Program-made: the position numbers and the translations under genes | Part shown: positions 19,389 through 28,287 of the stretch, piece by piece | Layout of the letters: each line of letters starts with the position of its first letter | Numbering within the stretch: the stretch's first letter is position 1 | Assembly: GCF_011682055.1 (NCBI RefSeq) | Contig: NZ_JAAQOM010000006.1 | Coordinates: 280,747 to 344,746, forward strand | DNA: 64,000 nt | Source: Telluria antibiotica | Lineage (GTDB): Bacteria; Pseudomonadota; Gammaproteobacteria; Burkholderiales; Burkholderiaceae_D | Reading direction: 5' to 3' | The notes under the pieces: generated by a model | Seen by the model: only the letters and a program-made list of their open reading frames with translations | Database searches by the model: none | What the model was told of the DNA's origin: nothing

Positions 19389-19465
19389 GCTTATGCGCCA
19401 TGCATAAACCGACAGAAATACGGCGGGGACCACGGCCGCGGCGGGCGCCGCGGCCGGAACGGCAA

Positions 19466-20578
19466 TCAGCCTGCGCGCTTGGCCGCCGCGAGCGGCAGCA
19501 GCGCCGAAGGACGGGTGCGCGGCGCGGCGTCGGACTGGCGGCGCACCAGTTCGAAGTCCATGCGGACCTGTTCGGGTTCCGCCGCCTCGCCCTCGCGCAG
19601 CGCACGCACGCGGCGCACGAGCGACTGCACGGCTTCGCGCGCCATGCCGGCGATCGGTTGGCGGACGGTCGTCAGCTCCGGCCAGATCGTCGTCGCGAGC
19701 GCCGTGTCGTCGAAGCCCGTGACGGTGAGGTCGCCCGGCACATCGAGGCCCAGGCGGTGCGCGACGGCGACGCAGGCTGCCGCCATGTCGTCGTTGCTGG
19801 CGAAGATGGCGGTCGGGCGATCTTCCAGCGCCAGCAGGTGCTCGGCCGCGTCGAGGCCGGAGCGATACGTGAACATGCCCTGCACGACCAGCTCCTCGGA
19901 TGCGTCCGCACCCATCTCCGCGATCGCCGCGCGATAGCCTTCCAGCCGGCGCGCGCTGGCGGTCTGGTTCGGATGGCCGACGACGAAGCCGATGCGGTGG
20001 TGACCCAGGTTGATCAGGTGGCGCGTCATCGCGTGCGCGGCCTCGAAGTCGTCGATGCTGACGGCGCCCACGCGGGTGTCCGGCAGGCCGCACGCGACGA
20101 CGACGGCGGGGATGCCGGCACCGGCGATCGTCGACAGCACGTCCTCGCTGTCGCACAGCGGCGGCGGCAGGATGATGCCGTCCAGGCCGTTCTCGACGAG
20201 GCGCCGGGTCTGCTCGGCTTCCTGCTCGCCCGCCTCGCATTTTTCGACGAACAGCTGGACGTTGTTCAGGCCGGACTGGCTCAGGAGGCCGACGAGGAAT
20301 TCGCTCAGGTAGGCGGCGCTCGGGTTACTGTACAGGAAGCCGACGCGGATCGGCTTGGAGCCGGCGAGGTTGCGCGCCTCCTGGTTCGGCGTGTAGTTCA
20401 GCGCCGCCACGGCTTCCGCCACCTTGCGGCGGGTGCTGTCGCGCACGAGGCCCTTGCCGTTCATGACGCGCGACACCGTCATCGCGGATACGCCCGCGAG
20501 CTTGGCGACGTCCGCCATCGTCGGCTGGCCCCGGCGCTCCACCTCTTCCTGGACGGACTCTGCTTTGGCTTTCGTCAT
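19466..20578 (-). CDS. xylR: LacI-family transcriptional regulator, XylR-like
   Basis: 370-residue repressor. After a 20-residue N-terminal tail, the LacI helix-turn-helix is clear: TMADVAKLAGVSAMTVSRVM followed by the hinge segment NYTPNQEARNLAGSKP (about 61-77). The periplasmic-binding-protein-like effector domain follows (GFLYSNPSAAYLSEFLVGL, RLEGYRAAIAEMG, AIFASNDDMA). Start 20578 has GGGAGAAC upstream. Position between GH67-GH10 and GH3-xylXBCD, plus 14-bp palindromes at its own and neighbouring promoters, indicate a local repressor of xylan/xylose genes like Caulobacter and Xanthomonas XylR. The inducer (xylose or a derivative) is inferred. A site overlapping its own promoter suggests autoregulation. 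Confidence 0.88.
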   Translation of the reverse strand: MTKAKAESVQEEVERRGQPTMADVAKLAGVSAMTVSRVMNGKGLVRDSTRRKVAEAVAALNYTPNQEARNLAGSKPIRVGFLYSNPSAAYLSEFLVGLLSQSGLNNVQLFVEKCEAGEQEAEQTRRLVENGLDGIILPPPLCDSEDVLSTIAGAGIPAVVVACGLPDTRVGAVSIDDFEAAHAMTRHLINLGHHRIGFVVGHPNQTASARRLEGYRAAIAEMGADASEELVVQGMFTYRSGLDAAEHLLALEDRPTAIFASNDDMAAACVAVAHRLGLDVPGDLTVTGFDDTALATTIWPELTTVRQPIAGMAREAVQSLVRRVRALREGEAAEPEQVRMDFELVRRQSDAAPRTRPSALLPLAAAKRAG

Positions 20579-20603
20579 GTTCTCCCGCTTCCTGTCAATT
20601 TTT

Positions 20604-20617
20604 TGTTTGCGCTATCT
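20604..20617. promoter_or_regulatory. Candidate XylR operator at xylR's own promoter
   Basis: TGTTTGCGCTATCT matches TGTTNGCGCTAACA except for the last arm. It lies 25 bp upstream of the xylR start, in the divergent xylR/GH67 region. Confidence 0.5.
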
Positions 20618-20691
20618 TATCACTGCCGGGGCATGCAAAGATAGGCATAAAAGTGGCCGTAAACACCCAGAAATCGATTTCGCAAATCAAG

Positions 20692-20705
20692 AGTTTGCGC
20701 TAACA
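20692..20705. promoter_or_regulatory. Predicted XylR operator upstream of GH67
   Basis: AGTTTGCGCTAACA differs from TGTTNGCGCTAACA only in the first base. It lies 54 bp upstream of the GH67 start and 74 bp from the site next to xylR, so both divergent genes could be covered by one repressor complex. Confidence 0.65.
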
Positions 20706-20759
20706 TTCAAACGCCGGGCGGGCCGCCGTACCGGCACCATAACGATAACGGAGACTACG

Positions 20760-22976
20760 ATGCGGTATTTGATACGGCGTGCACGCGCACGACTGACGGC
20801 GGCGCTCGCGCTGACCGCCCTCCTCGGCCTGCTCACCACGCACCTTGCCCATGCGGCGGACGAAGACGGCTACGACCTGTGGCTGCGCTACCGGCCCCTG
20901 CCTGCCGCCCCGCGCGCGGCGCTGGCCGCGGCCGCCACCGGCATCGCGGCGCCAAGCGACACGCCGACCGTGCGCGCCGCCGTCGCCGAACTCCAGCGCG
21001 GCCTCGCCGGCCTGCTGGGACGCACGCCCGATACGATCGCCGTGGCGGCCCGGCCCCGCACCGGTGCCGTCGTCCTCGCGCGCGCCGCACGGCTGCCCAC
21101 TGGCCTGGCCGACGTCGACGCGTTGCGCGCCGCGCTCGCCACGGCCGGCGCCGAAGGCTATGTCGTCCGACGCACGCGCATCAATGGCGCGCCCGTCACG
21201 CTGGTCGCGGCGAACACGGACATCGGCCTCCTGTACGGCGGCTTCGCATGGCTGCGCCAGCTGCAGCTGGGCGCCGCGCCGGAAGGAATCGCCTTGCTCG
21301 ACAAGCCCGCGCTGCCGCTGCGCGTGCTGGACCACTGGGACAACCTGGACCGCACCGTGGAGCGCGGCTACGCGGGCGAGTCGATCTGGAACTGGTGGGA
21401 GCTGCCGCACATCGTCGACCCGCGCTACACGGACTACGCGCGCGCCAACGCGTCGCTGGGCATCAACGGCGCGGTGCTGAACAACGTCAACGCGAAGGCC
21501 GAGGTGCTGAGCCCCGCCTTCCTCGCGAAGACGGCCGCCATCGCGGACGTGCTGCGGCCGTACGGCATCCGCGTCTACCTGTCCGTGCGCTGGTCGACGC
21601 CGCTGGAGCTGAAGGAGACGAAGACGGCCGACCCGCTCGACCCTGCCGTCGCGGCGTGGTGGGCACGCAAGGCCGACGAGATCTACCGCACGATCCCCGA
21701 CTTCGGCGGCTTCCTCGTGAAGGCGAATTCGGAAGGCCAGCCCGGTCCGCAGGACTACGGCCGCAACCACGCGGACGGCGCCAACATGCTGGCGCGGGCG
21801 CTCGCGCCGCACCGCGGCATCGTGATGTGGCGCGCGTTCGTCTACAGCCCGCCCGCCCATCCCGCGCAGGCCAGCGACCGCGCGGCGCAGGCGTACGATC
21901 AGTTCCAGCCGCTGGACGGGAAGTTCGCCGATAACGTCCTCGTGCAAGTGAAGAACGGCGCCATCGACTTCCAGCCGCGCGAACCGGCGCACCCGCTGTT
22001 CGGCGCCATGCCGCACACGCCGCTGATGATGGAATTCCAGGTGACGAAGGAATACCTGGGCTTCGCCACGCACCTCGTCTACCTCGGCCCGCTGTTCCAG
22101 GAAACGCTGAGGTTCGACACGCGCGCCGGCGGCCAGCCGATGCCGGTCGCGCGCGTGCTCGAAGGCGCCCAGCAGGGGCGCGTGGGCGGCATCGCCGGCG
22201 TCGCCAACATCGGGGCGAGCCGCAACTGGACGGGCTCCACGTTCGACCAGGCCAACTGGTACGCGTTCGGCCGCTTCGCGTGGAATCCTGACCTGGACAG
22301 CCGCGCCGTCGCGCGCGAATGGGCGGGACTGACGTTCGCGCCGGATCCGCGCGTCGTCGACCCCGTCGTCGACATGATGATGCGCTCGCGCGAAGCCGCG
22401 GTCGACTACATGACGCCCCTCGGCCTGCACCACATGATGGGCACGGGCCACCACTACGGCCCCGCGCCGTGGGTCGACGACCTGGGGCGCGCCGACTGGA
22501 ACCCCGTGTATTACCACCGCGCGGGCAAGGACGGCATCGGATTCGACCGCACGGCGACGGGCAGCAATGCCGTGGCCCAGTACGCGCCCGACGTCGCGCG
22601 CCGCCTCGCCGACCCGGCCACGACGCCGCCCGAACTCCTGCTGTGGTTCCACCACCTTCCCTGGGATTACCGCATGCCTTCCGGCCGCACCTTGTGGGAC
22701 GAGCTGGTTGCGCACTACGACCATGGCGTGGCCGAGGTCGACGCGATGCAGGCCGAGTGGCAGCGCCTGCGTCCGTATGTGGACGCGCGCCGCTACGCCG
22801 ACGTCGCGCAGCGCCTCGCCCAGCAGCGGCGCGAGGCGCAGTGGTGGCGCGACGCGTGCATCGCCTATTTCCAGCACCGGTCCGGCCTGCCGCTGCCCGC
22901 CGGGGCGCGGCCGCCCGCACAGTCCCTCGAGTACTACCGGGCGCTTGCTTTTCCATTCGCGCCCGGCCATGGCTGA
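20760..22976 (+). CDS. GH67 alpha-glucuronidase (exported)
   Basis: 738-residue GH67 enzyme that removes (4-O-methyl-)glucuronic acid from the non-reducing end of aldouronic xylo-oligosaccharides. An Arg-rich N-terminus and hydrophobic core (residues 1-33, ending HLAHA) form a signal peptide. Domain order is the N-terminal GH67N beta sandwich (LWLRY, GGFAWLRQLQ), the TIM barrel (GESIWNWWELPHIVDPRY, NSEGQPGPQDYGRNHADG, VQVKNGAIDFQPREP, EFQVTKEYLG) holding the catalytic acidic residues, and a helical C-terminal domain (MMGTGHHYGPAPWVDD). Start 20760 has GGAGA 6 nt upstream. Followed by GH10 after 39 bp, probably cotranscribed. Many GH67 enzymes are cytosolic; an export signal here suggests periplasmic action. 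Confidence 0.94.
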   Translation: MRYLIRRARARLTAALALTALLGLLTTHLAHAADEDGYDLWLRYRPLPAAPRAALAAAATGIAAPSDTPTVRAAVAELQRGLAGLLGRTPDTIAVAARPRTGAVVLARAARLPTGLADVDALRAALATAGAEGYVVRRTRINGAPVTLVAANTDIGLLYGGFAWLRQLQLGAAPEGIALLDKPALPLRVLDHWDNLDRTVERGYAGESIWNWWELPHIVDPRYTDYARANASLGINGAVLNNVNAKAEVLSPAFLAKTAAIADVLRPYGIRVYLSVRWSTPLELKETKTADPLDPAVAAWWARKADEIYRTIPDFGGFLVKANSEGQPGPQDYGRNHADGANMLARALAPHRGIVMWRAFVYSPPAHPAQASDRAAQAYDQFQPLDGKFADNVLVQVKNGAIDFQPREPAHPLFGAMPHTPLMMEFQVTKEYLGFATHLVYLGPLFQETLRFDTRAGGQPMPVARVLEGAQQGRVGGIAGVANIGASRNWTGSTFDQANWYAFGRFAWNPDLDSRAVAREWAGLTFAPDPRVVDPVVDMMMRSREAAVDYMTPLGLHHMMGTGHHYGPAPWVDDLGRADWNPVYYHRAGKDGIGFDRTATGSNAVAQYAPDVARRLADPATTPPELLLWFHHLPWDYRMPSGRTLWDELVAHYDHGVAEVDAMQAEWQRLRPYVDARRYADVAQRLAQQRREAQWWRDACIAYFQHRSGLPLPAGARPPAQSLEYYRALAFPFAPGHG

Positions 22977-23015
22977 CCTGCTTTCACACCACCACGCAAA
23001 ACAGAAGGACACAAA

Positions 23016-24149
23016 ATGACTACACGACGAGAGATCATCCAGGCGCTTGCCGGCGCCGCCCTGCTGCCGGGCATCGCGCCATTCGCGCGCGCCCAAGCCC
23101 CCGCCGGCGAAGGGCTGAAGGACGTCGCCGCCCGCAAGGGCATGCGCTTCGGTACCGCCATCAGCGCCGGCCGCAACCAGTTCGGCGACGCCGCATACCG
23201 CGCGCTCGTCGAGCGCGAATGCAATCTGATCGTGCTGGAAAACGAGATGAAATGGCAGGCGCTGGAACCGGCACCCGGCAAAGGGAACTTCGGTCCCGCC
23301 GACGACGTGATCGCGTGGGCCAAAAACAAGGGCATCGCCGTGCGCGGCCACAACCTGTTCTGGCAGGCCGAGAAATGGCTGCCGGCATGGGTCGCCAAGC
23401 AGAACTTCGGGCCGCAGCCCGCGAAGACCGTCGAGCAGCTGATGCGCACGCACGTGAGCACCGTGTGCGGCCATTTCGGCAAGGCCATCAAGAGCTGGGA
23501 CGTCGTCAACGAAGCCGTCGACCCGGCAGACGGCAAGCTGCGCCAGAACGCCCTGACGCGGCCGCTGGGCGCCCTCGAGCAGATCGACCTGGCGTTCCGC
23601 CTCGCGCACGAATACGCGCCGCAGGCGCAGCTCGTGTACAACGACTATATGCGCGGCGACGCGGGCAGCGCGAAGCACCGCGCCGGCGTCCTTGCGCTGC
23701 TGGCCGACCTCAAAAAGCGCGGCACGCCGGTGAACGCGCTCGGTCTGCAGAGCCATATCGGCTCGTGGGACGAGACCGATAAGGGCCGCGCGGATCTGGT
23801 GGAGTGGCGCAAATTCCTCGACGAGGTCACGGGCATGGGCTACGACCTCCTGATCACGGAGCTGGACGTGAACGACCGCCGCCTGCCGGCCGACATCGCG
23901 AAGCGCGACGCCGGCATCGCCGCCGCCACGCGCGACTACCTGGACGTCACCTTGTCGTATCCGCGCCTGCGCGACATCCTCGTCTGGGGCCTCGCGGACA
24001 ACGTCAGCTGGCTGCAGACCTGGGACGAGGCACCGCGCACGGACAAGCTGCCGATGCGCCCCACGCCGTTCGACGCGCAACTGAAGGCGAAGCCCATGCG
24101 CCAGGCGATCGCGGATGCCATCAAGGCCGCGCCGCAGCGCCAGGGTTGA
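23016..24149 (+). CDS. GH10 endo-beta-1,4-xylanase (exported)
   Basis: 377-residue GH10 xylanase that cleaves the xylan backbone. The N-terminus TRREIIQALAGAALLPG is a Tat-like signal; the rest is a single TIM barrel without carbohydrate-binding module. Conserved features: ENEMKW (about 75-80), GHNLFWQ (111-117), WDVVNEAVD with acid/base Glu166, LQSHIG (244-249) and LLITELDVND with nucleophile Glu282, and WGLADNVSWL near the end. A good ribosome-binding site (AAGGA) precedes the ATG. The lack of a binding module and the link to GH67 suggest it acts on imported oligosaccharides in the periplasm rather than on bulk xylan. Confidence 0.95.
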   Translation: MTTRREIIQALAGAALLPGIAPFARAQAPAGEGLKDVAARKGMRFGTAISAGRNQFGDAAYRALVERECNLIVLENEMKWQALEPAPGKGNFGPADDVIAWAKNKGIAVRGHNLFWQAEKWLPAWVAKQNFGPQPAKTVEQLMRTHVSTVCGHFGKAIKSWDVVNEAVDPADGKLRQNALTRPLGALEQIDLAFRLAHEYAPQAQLVYNDYMRGDAGSAKHRAGVLALLADLKKRGTPVNALGLQSHIGSWDETDKGRADLVEWRKFLDEVTGMGYDLLITELDVNDRRLPADIAKRDAGIAAATRDYLDVTLSYPRLRDILVWGLADNVSWLQTWDEAPRTDKLPMRPTPFDAQLKAKPMRQAIADAIKAAPQRQG

Positions 24150-24252
24150 GGGGATATCGTTTTGGACATCGGTCGGCGCAAACTAGTTATTAGTGCGTCG
24201 ACCGAACCAACTCTATACTCGCGCGATAACTCAACTACAGGTTACGCCCCCA

Positions 24253-25638
24253 ATGAACCCGAATCGCCGCCGTCTCCTCGCCACCTCCCTCGCCAGCGCA
24301 GCAGCAGCAGCGGCCGGCGTGCCCTCCTCCGCCGCCAACGCGGCCACGCCGAAAAAGACTGCCGCCGCAGCAGCAGCCGGCGCCGTGCTGGCACCGACGC
24401 CGCCGATGGGCTGGAACAGCTGGAACTCGTTCGGCCCGACGATCACCGAGGCGCAGGCGCTGGAAAACGCCGACATCATGGTCGCGAAGCTGCTGCCGTC
24501 CGGGTACAACGTCTTCACGGTCGACATCCAGTGGTACGAGCCGAACGCGAACAGCTACACGTACCGCAAGGACGCGGAACTGACGATGGACCAGTACGGC
24601 CGCCTGCAGCCGGCACCGAACCGCTTCCCGTCAGCGGCCGGCGGCGCCGGGTTCAAGAAGCTCGCCGACCAGATCCACAAGCGCGGCATGAAGTTCGGCA
24701 TCCACCTGATGCGCGGCATCCCGCGCCAGGCCGTGCAGAAGAACACCCCGATCCTTGGCACGAACCTGCACGCGCAGGACATCGCCGACACGAAGGCGAT
24801 CTGCGAGTGGAACGGCGACATGTACGGCGTCGACATGACGAAACCGGGCGCCCAGGAATACTACAATTCCGTCTTCAAGCAGTACGCGGAGTGGGGCGTG
24901 GACTTCGTCAAGATGGACGACATGTCGCGCCCGTACGAGCGCAACTGGCCCGAGGTCGAGGCGGCGCACAAGGCCATCGCGGCCAGCGGCCGTCCCATCA
25001 TCCTGTCGCTGTCGCCGGGCGAGATGGACCTGCGCTGGGACCGCCACGTGCCGCACTACGCCCAGATGTGGCGCATCTCGGACGACTTCTGGGACGAGTG
25101 GCGCCTGCTGGAAGAGCAATTCCAGCGCCTGGAAAACTGGAACCCCGTGCTGGGCCCGGGCTCCTGGCCCGACGCCGACATGCTGCCGCTGGGCCGCCTT
25201 GCGCTCGGCGCACGCGACACCAAGTTCACGCCGGACGAGCAGCAGACCCTGATGACCTTGTGGGGCATCGCGCGTTCGCCGCTGATCATGGGCGGCGACC
25301 TGCGCCACCTGGACGCGAAGACGCTCGCATTGCTGACGAATCCCGAGGTGCTGGCCGTGAACCAGCGCAGCCGCGAGAACCGTCCGCAACGCGCCGACGC
25401 CGGCACCCGCATCTGGAGCGCCCGCTCGGCCGACCAGCACGACCTGCAATACCTCGCCCTGTTCAATACGTCCAACGCACCGGTCGACTTCGCGTTCGAC
25501 CTGTCGCGCCTGAACCTCGGCAACCGTGCCGTCGCCGTGCGCGACCTGTGGGCGCGGCACGACCTGGGGACGGCGCGCGGCAAGATCAACGCCGCCGTGC
25601 CGCCGCACGGCTCGGTCCTGTACGGCCTGAAGGCCTGA
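24253..25638 (+). CDS. GH27 alpha-galactosidase-like enzyme (exported)
   Basis: 461-residue GH27 enzyme; members release alpha-D-galactose (some alpha-N-acetylgalactosamine or beta-L-arabinopyranose) from side chains such as those of galactomannan or arabinoxylan. The N-terminus NRRRLLATSLAS is Tat-like and is followed by an Ala-rich stretch. The barrel opens with PPMGWNSWNSF (51-61), as in all GH27 enzymes; FVKMDDMS carries the nucleophile Asp222 and WRISDDFWDEW the acid/base Asp (about 277). A C-terminal beta domain with the Greek-key segment SVLYGL ends the protein. Start 24253 is preferred to 24193, which adds a non-signal extension. It lies 103 bp after GH10; cotranscription is possible, and I see no clear XylR-type site between them. 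Substrate is inferred. Confidence 0.9.
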   Translation: MNPNRRRLLATSLASAAAAAAGVPSSAANAATPKKTAAAAAAGAVLAPTPPMGWNSWNSFGPTITEAQALENADIMVAKLLPSGYNVFTVDIQWYEPNANSYTYRKDAELTMDQYGRLQPAPNRFPSAAGGAGFKKLADQIHKRGMKFGIHLMRGIPRQAVQKNTPILGTNLHAQDIADTKAICEWNGDMYGVDMTKPGAQEYYNSVFKQYAEWGVDFVKMDDMSRPYERNWPEVEAAHKAIAASGRPIILSLSPGEMDLRWDRHVPHYAQMWRISDDFWDEWRLLEEQFQRLENWNPVLGPGSWPDADMLPLGRLALGARDTKFTPDEQQTLMTLWGIARSPLIMGGDLRHLDAKTLALLTNPEVLAVNQRSRENRPQRADAGTRIWSARSADQHDLQYLALFNTSNAPVDFAFDLSRLNLGNRAVAVRDLWARHDLGTARGKINAAVPPHGSVLYGLKA

Positions 25639-25701
25639 TCCGCGGGCGATGGCGGTTGACGGCCGGCGGCAATGCCGCAGACATGGCGCAGGACGGCCGG
25701 A

Positions 25702-25710
25702 TGCTATAGA
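25702..25710 (+). promoter_or_regulatory. Possible extended -10 promoter for the GGDEF gene
   Basis: TGCTATAGA has a TG dinucleotide one base before a TATAGA hexamer, 48 bp before the ATG at 25758. No good -35 hexamer is seen at the normal distance, which is tolerated by extended -10 promoters. Confidence 0.3.
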
Positions 25711-25757
25711 ATTTGTAGCAATCGCCGACCAGCGCGGCCGTCACCCTCCGTCGCCCA

Positions 25758-26942
25758 ATGACATTCAACCCGCTCACCGGCGAGTTCGCGCAACGCGCGC
25801 ACGAAGCCGCCTTCCTGGCCCACAAGCTGCCGCAGACGCGGGCCCTGCTCGGCTTCACGCTCGTGTTCTGCACCGTGTTCTACGCGGCGTTCGCCGTCAG
25901 CGACTTCGCCGCGCTCGGCTACGGTCCGCACTTCCTGCAGCTGTGCGCCGCGCGCGGCATCGTGGCGGCGACGGCCGGCACGTGTGCCTGGTGCGCGTAC
26001 CGCACGCCGCTGCCCGTCGCCGCCACGCGCATCGCCGCGTCCGGCGCCGAAATCGTGGCGCTCGCGTGTTTCATGTTCATCGCCGTGCGCCGGCCGGGCG
26101 AATTCCACTGGCATGCGATGTCGCTCGCGATCATGCTCATCGTGATCTACCTGTACATCCCGAACGGTTTTGCCAATGCGCTGGTGCTGGCATCTGGCGC
26201 CACCGCAGCCTTCCTCGCGCTGGCGCTGCGCTTCGGAGGCATGACGTCGGCCGACGTCGTCACGATGGTCATGCTGCTCCTGCTGGCGAACGCATTCGGC
26301 GCGCTGGCGGCGCGGCGGTTCAACCGGGTGACGCGCGAGGAATACGAGGCACGCCTGCAGCTCCAGCACACGGCAGCGCGCGACCACCTCACGGGCTGCT
26401 TCAACCGGCGCTACCTGCACGAGACCCTGATGCACCCCGGCCAGCTGCGCACGTCCGGGGCGGACGGCATGCTGACGGTGGTCCTGTGCGACATCGATCA
26501 TTTCAAGCGCATCAATGACACGTTCGGGCACGCGTGCGGCGACGCCGTGCTGCGCGGCTTTGCCGACCTGCTGCGGCGCATGACGCGCGACGGCGTCGAC
26601 AGCGTGGTCCGCTATGGGGGCGAGGAATTCCTCGCGATCCTGCCCGGCACGGACCTCGACGGCGGCATCCACCTGGCCGAGCGCCTGCGCACGCGCTTTG
26701 CCGACACGAGCGTCATGACTGACGACGGCACGGAGCACGTGTGCACGACCGCGAGCTTCGGCGTCGCCTGCGCCGACCTCGCGGCCGGCGCCGGGGACCA
26801 CGTGCTGCGCGACCTGATCGCCATTGCCGACAAGCTGATGTACGACGCCAAGCACGCCGGACGCGACCAGGTTTGCGCACGCTGCGCCTGCAGCAACGGC
26901 GCGGCCGGACCGCGCCTGGCGGGACTGGTCAATACGCGGTGA
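25758..26942 (+). CDS. Membrane-bound diguanylate cyclase (GGDEF)
   Basis: 394-residue protein with about six transmembrane helices in residues 30-200 (GFTLVFCTVFYAAFAV, LAIMLIVIYLYIP, VVTMVMLLLLANAFGAL) and a C-terminal GGDEF domain (about 210-375). The domain has RDHLTGCFNRRYL, DIDHFKRINDTFGH and the intact active-site signature GGEEF (RYGGEEFLAI), so it should make cyclic di-GMP from two GTP. No RxxD inhibitory site is evident before the signature. The sensory ligand of the membrane part is unknown; it does not match a named sensor domain I recognise. It ends tail-to-tail with the GH12 gene, overlapping by 14 bp. Confidence 0.88.
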   Translation: MTFNPLTGEFAQRAHEAAFLAHKLPQTRALLGFTLVFCTVFYAAFAVSDFAALGYGPHFLQLCAARGIVAATAGTCAWCAYRTPLPVAATRIAASGAEIVALACFMFIAVRRPGEFHWHAMSLAIMLIVIYLYIPNGFANALVLASGATAAFLALALRFGGMTSADVVTMVMLLLLANAFGALAARRFNRVTREEYEARLQLQHTAARDHLTGCFNRRYLHETLMHPGQLRTSGADGMLTVVLCDIDHFKRINDTFGHACGDAVLRGFADLLRRMTRDGVDSVVRYGGEEFLAILPGTDLDGGIHLAERLRTRFADTSVMTDDGTEHVCTTASFGVACADLAAGAGDHVLRDLIAIADKLMYDAKHAGRDQVCARCACSNGAAGPRLAGLVNTR

Positions 26943-27660
26943 CCGAGAAGTTACGGGACGCGAAATCCATTCCTCCCGACGACGACGTGATCTCGAAACC
27001 GTACTGCACGTCGCCTACCGTCACGTTACCGATCCAGCCGAGGTTCTGCAGGTAGCGCATGAGCGCCAGGGCGTCGACGGTCGTGTTGTTGGTCTTCGCG
27101 GTGCGAAGGAACGAGTACACCATGTTGCCGCCGTTATTGCCGCGGTAGACGTTCCACGTGGCGCCGCCGATGTTCACGTTCGTGTACACGGGGATCGCGC
27201 AGCCTTGCGCGGTCCAGTTGTACGAGATCGGCTTGACGTTCCCGCAGCCGGCTGCCGTGCCCGTGTAGTTCAGCCACACCATGATTTCGTTGGCGTGGTT
27301 CGTGTCCCAGATGTCGAACGTGGATTCCCAGGCACCGCCGGCGGGCGTCGTGGCCGACACGACGGCCGTCAGGCGCGACAGGCTGCCCAGCGCCTTGCCG
27401 ACGTAGAAGTCGATATGCGGGTAGGACTTGATGCCGCCGGTATTCGGCTGGTTCGACCACACGCCCCAGTCGGTGGGCGAGTTGGCCCACAAGGTCTGCG
27501 GCCCGGCGCCGGCGCCCCAGATATCGTTGTTGAAGCTGTACGCACCCATCGTCGTCGATCCGTATTGGGCCGTCGTCGACCAGGTTGCCGCGTGGGCTGG
27601 GGCGGCGAAGCTCGCTGCCAATGCCATTGCCACTGCCGTGATGCGAAGTGCCTTCTTCAT
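26929..27660 (-). CDS. GH12 family exported endoglucanase/xyloglucanase
   Basis: 243-residue secreted enzyme. Signal peptide residues 1-24 end in PAHAA. The remainder is a single GH12 beta-jelly-roll: NNDIWGAG, IKSYPHIDF, EIMVWLNY with nucleophile Glu125 and QYGFEITSS with acid/base Glu223, and a free-standing Cys pair (139 and 154) that may form a disulfide. GH12 enzymes cut beta-1,4-glucan, mixed-linkage glucan or xyloglucan; with two GH74 proteins in the window, xyloglucan is a reasonable but unproven substrate. Start 27660 has GGAGAC upstream. Monocistronic: the upstream neighbour arfB lies 217 bp away with several partial XylR-like sites in the gap. Confidence 0.92.
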   Translation of the reverse strand: MKKALRITAVAMALAASFAAPAHAATWSTTAQYGSTTMGAYSFNNDIWGAGAGPQTLWANSPTDWGVWSNQPNTGGIKSYPHIDFYVGKALGSLSRLTAVVSATTPAGGAWESTFDIWDTNHANEIMVWLNYTGTAAGCGNVKPISYNWTAQGCAIPVYTNVNIGGATWNVYRGNNGGNMVYSFLRTAKTNNTTVDALALMRYLQNLGWIGNVTVGDVQYGFEITSSSGGMDFASRNFSVTAY

Positions 27661-27723
27661 GTAGTCTCCTTGATGTTCGCCCCGCTTCGAGCGGACCGCG
27701 ACCGCCGTATCCGCATACGGCAT

Positions 27724-27827
27724 CCGGGGCGCTAACGCCGCATTTTTATTGTTATGTAACCGATTTCATCGTAGAGACGGAGGCAGGCGGCGTCAATCGT
27801 GCTAACAGCACTTGTTAACCGCTATCA
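27724..27827. promoter_or_regulatory. GH12 upstream region with partial XylR-like sites
   Basis: Three imperfect matches occur upstream of GH12: half site GCGCTAAC at 27729-27736, CAATCGTGCTAACA at 27794-27807, and TGTTAACCGCTATCA at 27813-27827, which fits the box with one extra base. None is a full palindrome. The surrounding 217 bp is A+T-richer than average and has no gene. Confidence 0.3.
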
Positions 27828-27877
27828 CCGAGGCATGCCAATATCGTATGGCAGATACGGATTTCGATATGGCGCGG

Positions 27878-28276
27878 TCACACGCGCACTTTGCCGCGCA
27901 GCGCCTTGACCTGCCCGCTGCGGGCCTTGGCGTCGAGCCGGCGCTTCTTCGATCCAAGCGTGGGACGTGTCGGCCGCCGCACGGTGGGGACCTCGGCCGC
28001 CGCGTCGACGAGCGCCTGCAGCCGCGCGAGCGCGTCTTCTCGATTTCGTTCGAGGCTGCGCGAACGCTGGGCCTTGATGACGACGACACCCTCGCGCGTG
28101 ATGCGCGCGTCCGGGAGCGCGCGCATGCGCTCTTTCACGTGCGGCGGCAGCGACGAGGCGCCGATGTCGAAGCGCGCCTGCACGGCGTTCGACACCTTGT
28201 TCACGTTCTGGCCGCCCGGCCCCTGCGCGCGCACGGCGCTGAACTCGACGTCGTCGGGGTCGATCGTAACCGTCAT
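27878..28276 (-). CDS. arfB: Alternative ribosome-rescue factor ArfB (peptidyl-tRNA hydrolase)
   Basis: 132-residue class-I release-factor-like protein that rescues stalled ribosomes. It keeps the catalytic GGQ motif (residues 21-23, in AQGPGGQNVNKVSNAV) and the basic C-terminal tail (KKRRLDAKARSGQVKALRGK) that threads into the mRNA channel, as in E. coli YaeJ. It lacks the stop-codon recognition domain. Start 28276 gives the usual short N-terminus; there is no clear ribosome-binding site and the gene starts 11 bp after the cyanophycinase-like stop, so it may rely on coupling. Confidence 0.94.
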   Translation of the reverse strand: MTVTIDPDDVEFSAVRAQGPGGQNVNKVSNAVQARFDIGASSLPPHVKERMRALPDARITREGVVVIKAQRSRSLERNREDALARLQALVDAAAEVPTVRRPTRPTLGSKKRRLDAKARSGQVKALRGKVRV

Positions 28277-28287
28277 GCCGCGCCGGG

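Larger units (their letters stand above)
19162..19465 (-). promoter_or_regulatory. Promoter region of the GH3-xylXBCD operon
   Basis: 304-bp A+T-richer intergenic stretch between the xylR stop and the GH3 start. It holds a strong XylR-type palindrome at 19375-19388 and a weaker one at 19243-19256. No other coding frame looks real. It shows that xylR and the GH3-xyl operon, though on the same strand, are probably separate transcription units. Confidence 0.6.

Noticed and set aside
20700..24080. A 1,126-codon minus-strand frame opposite GH67 and GH10
   Set aside because: Composition is that of an antisense shadow (Arg, Ala, Gly, His, Val), and the plus-strand genes have full catalytic motifs.
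24150..24252. CTCGCGCGATAA upstream of GH27 as a XylR operator
   Set aside because: It lacks the TGTT/AACA arms and the TAGCGC core; no match comparable to the accepted sites.
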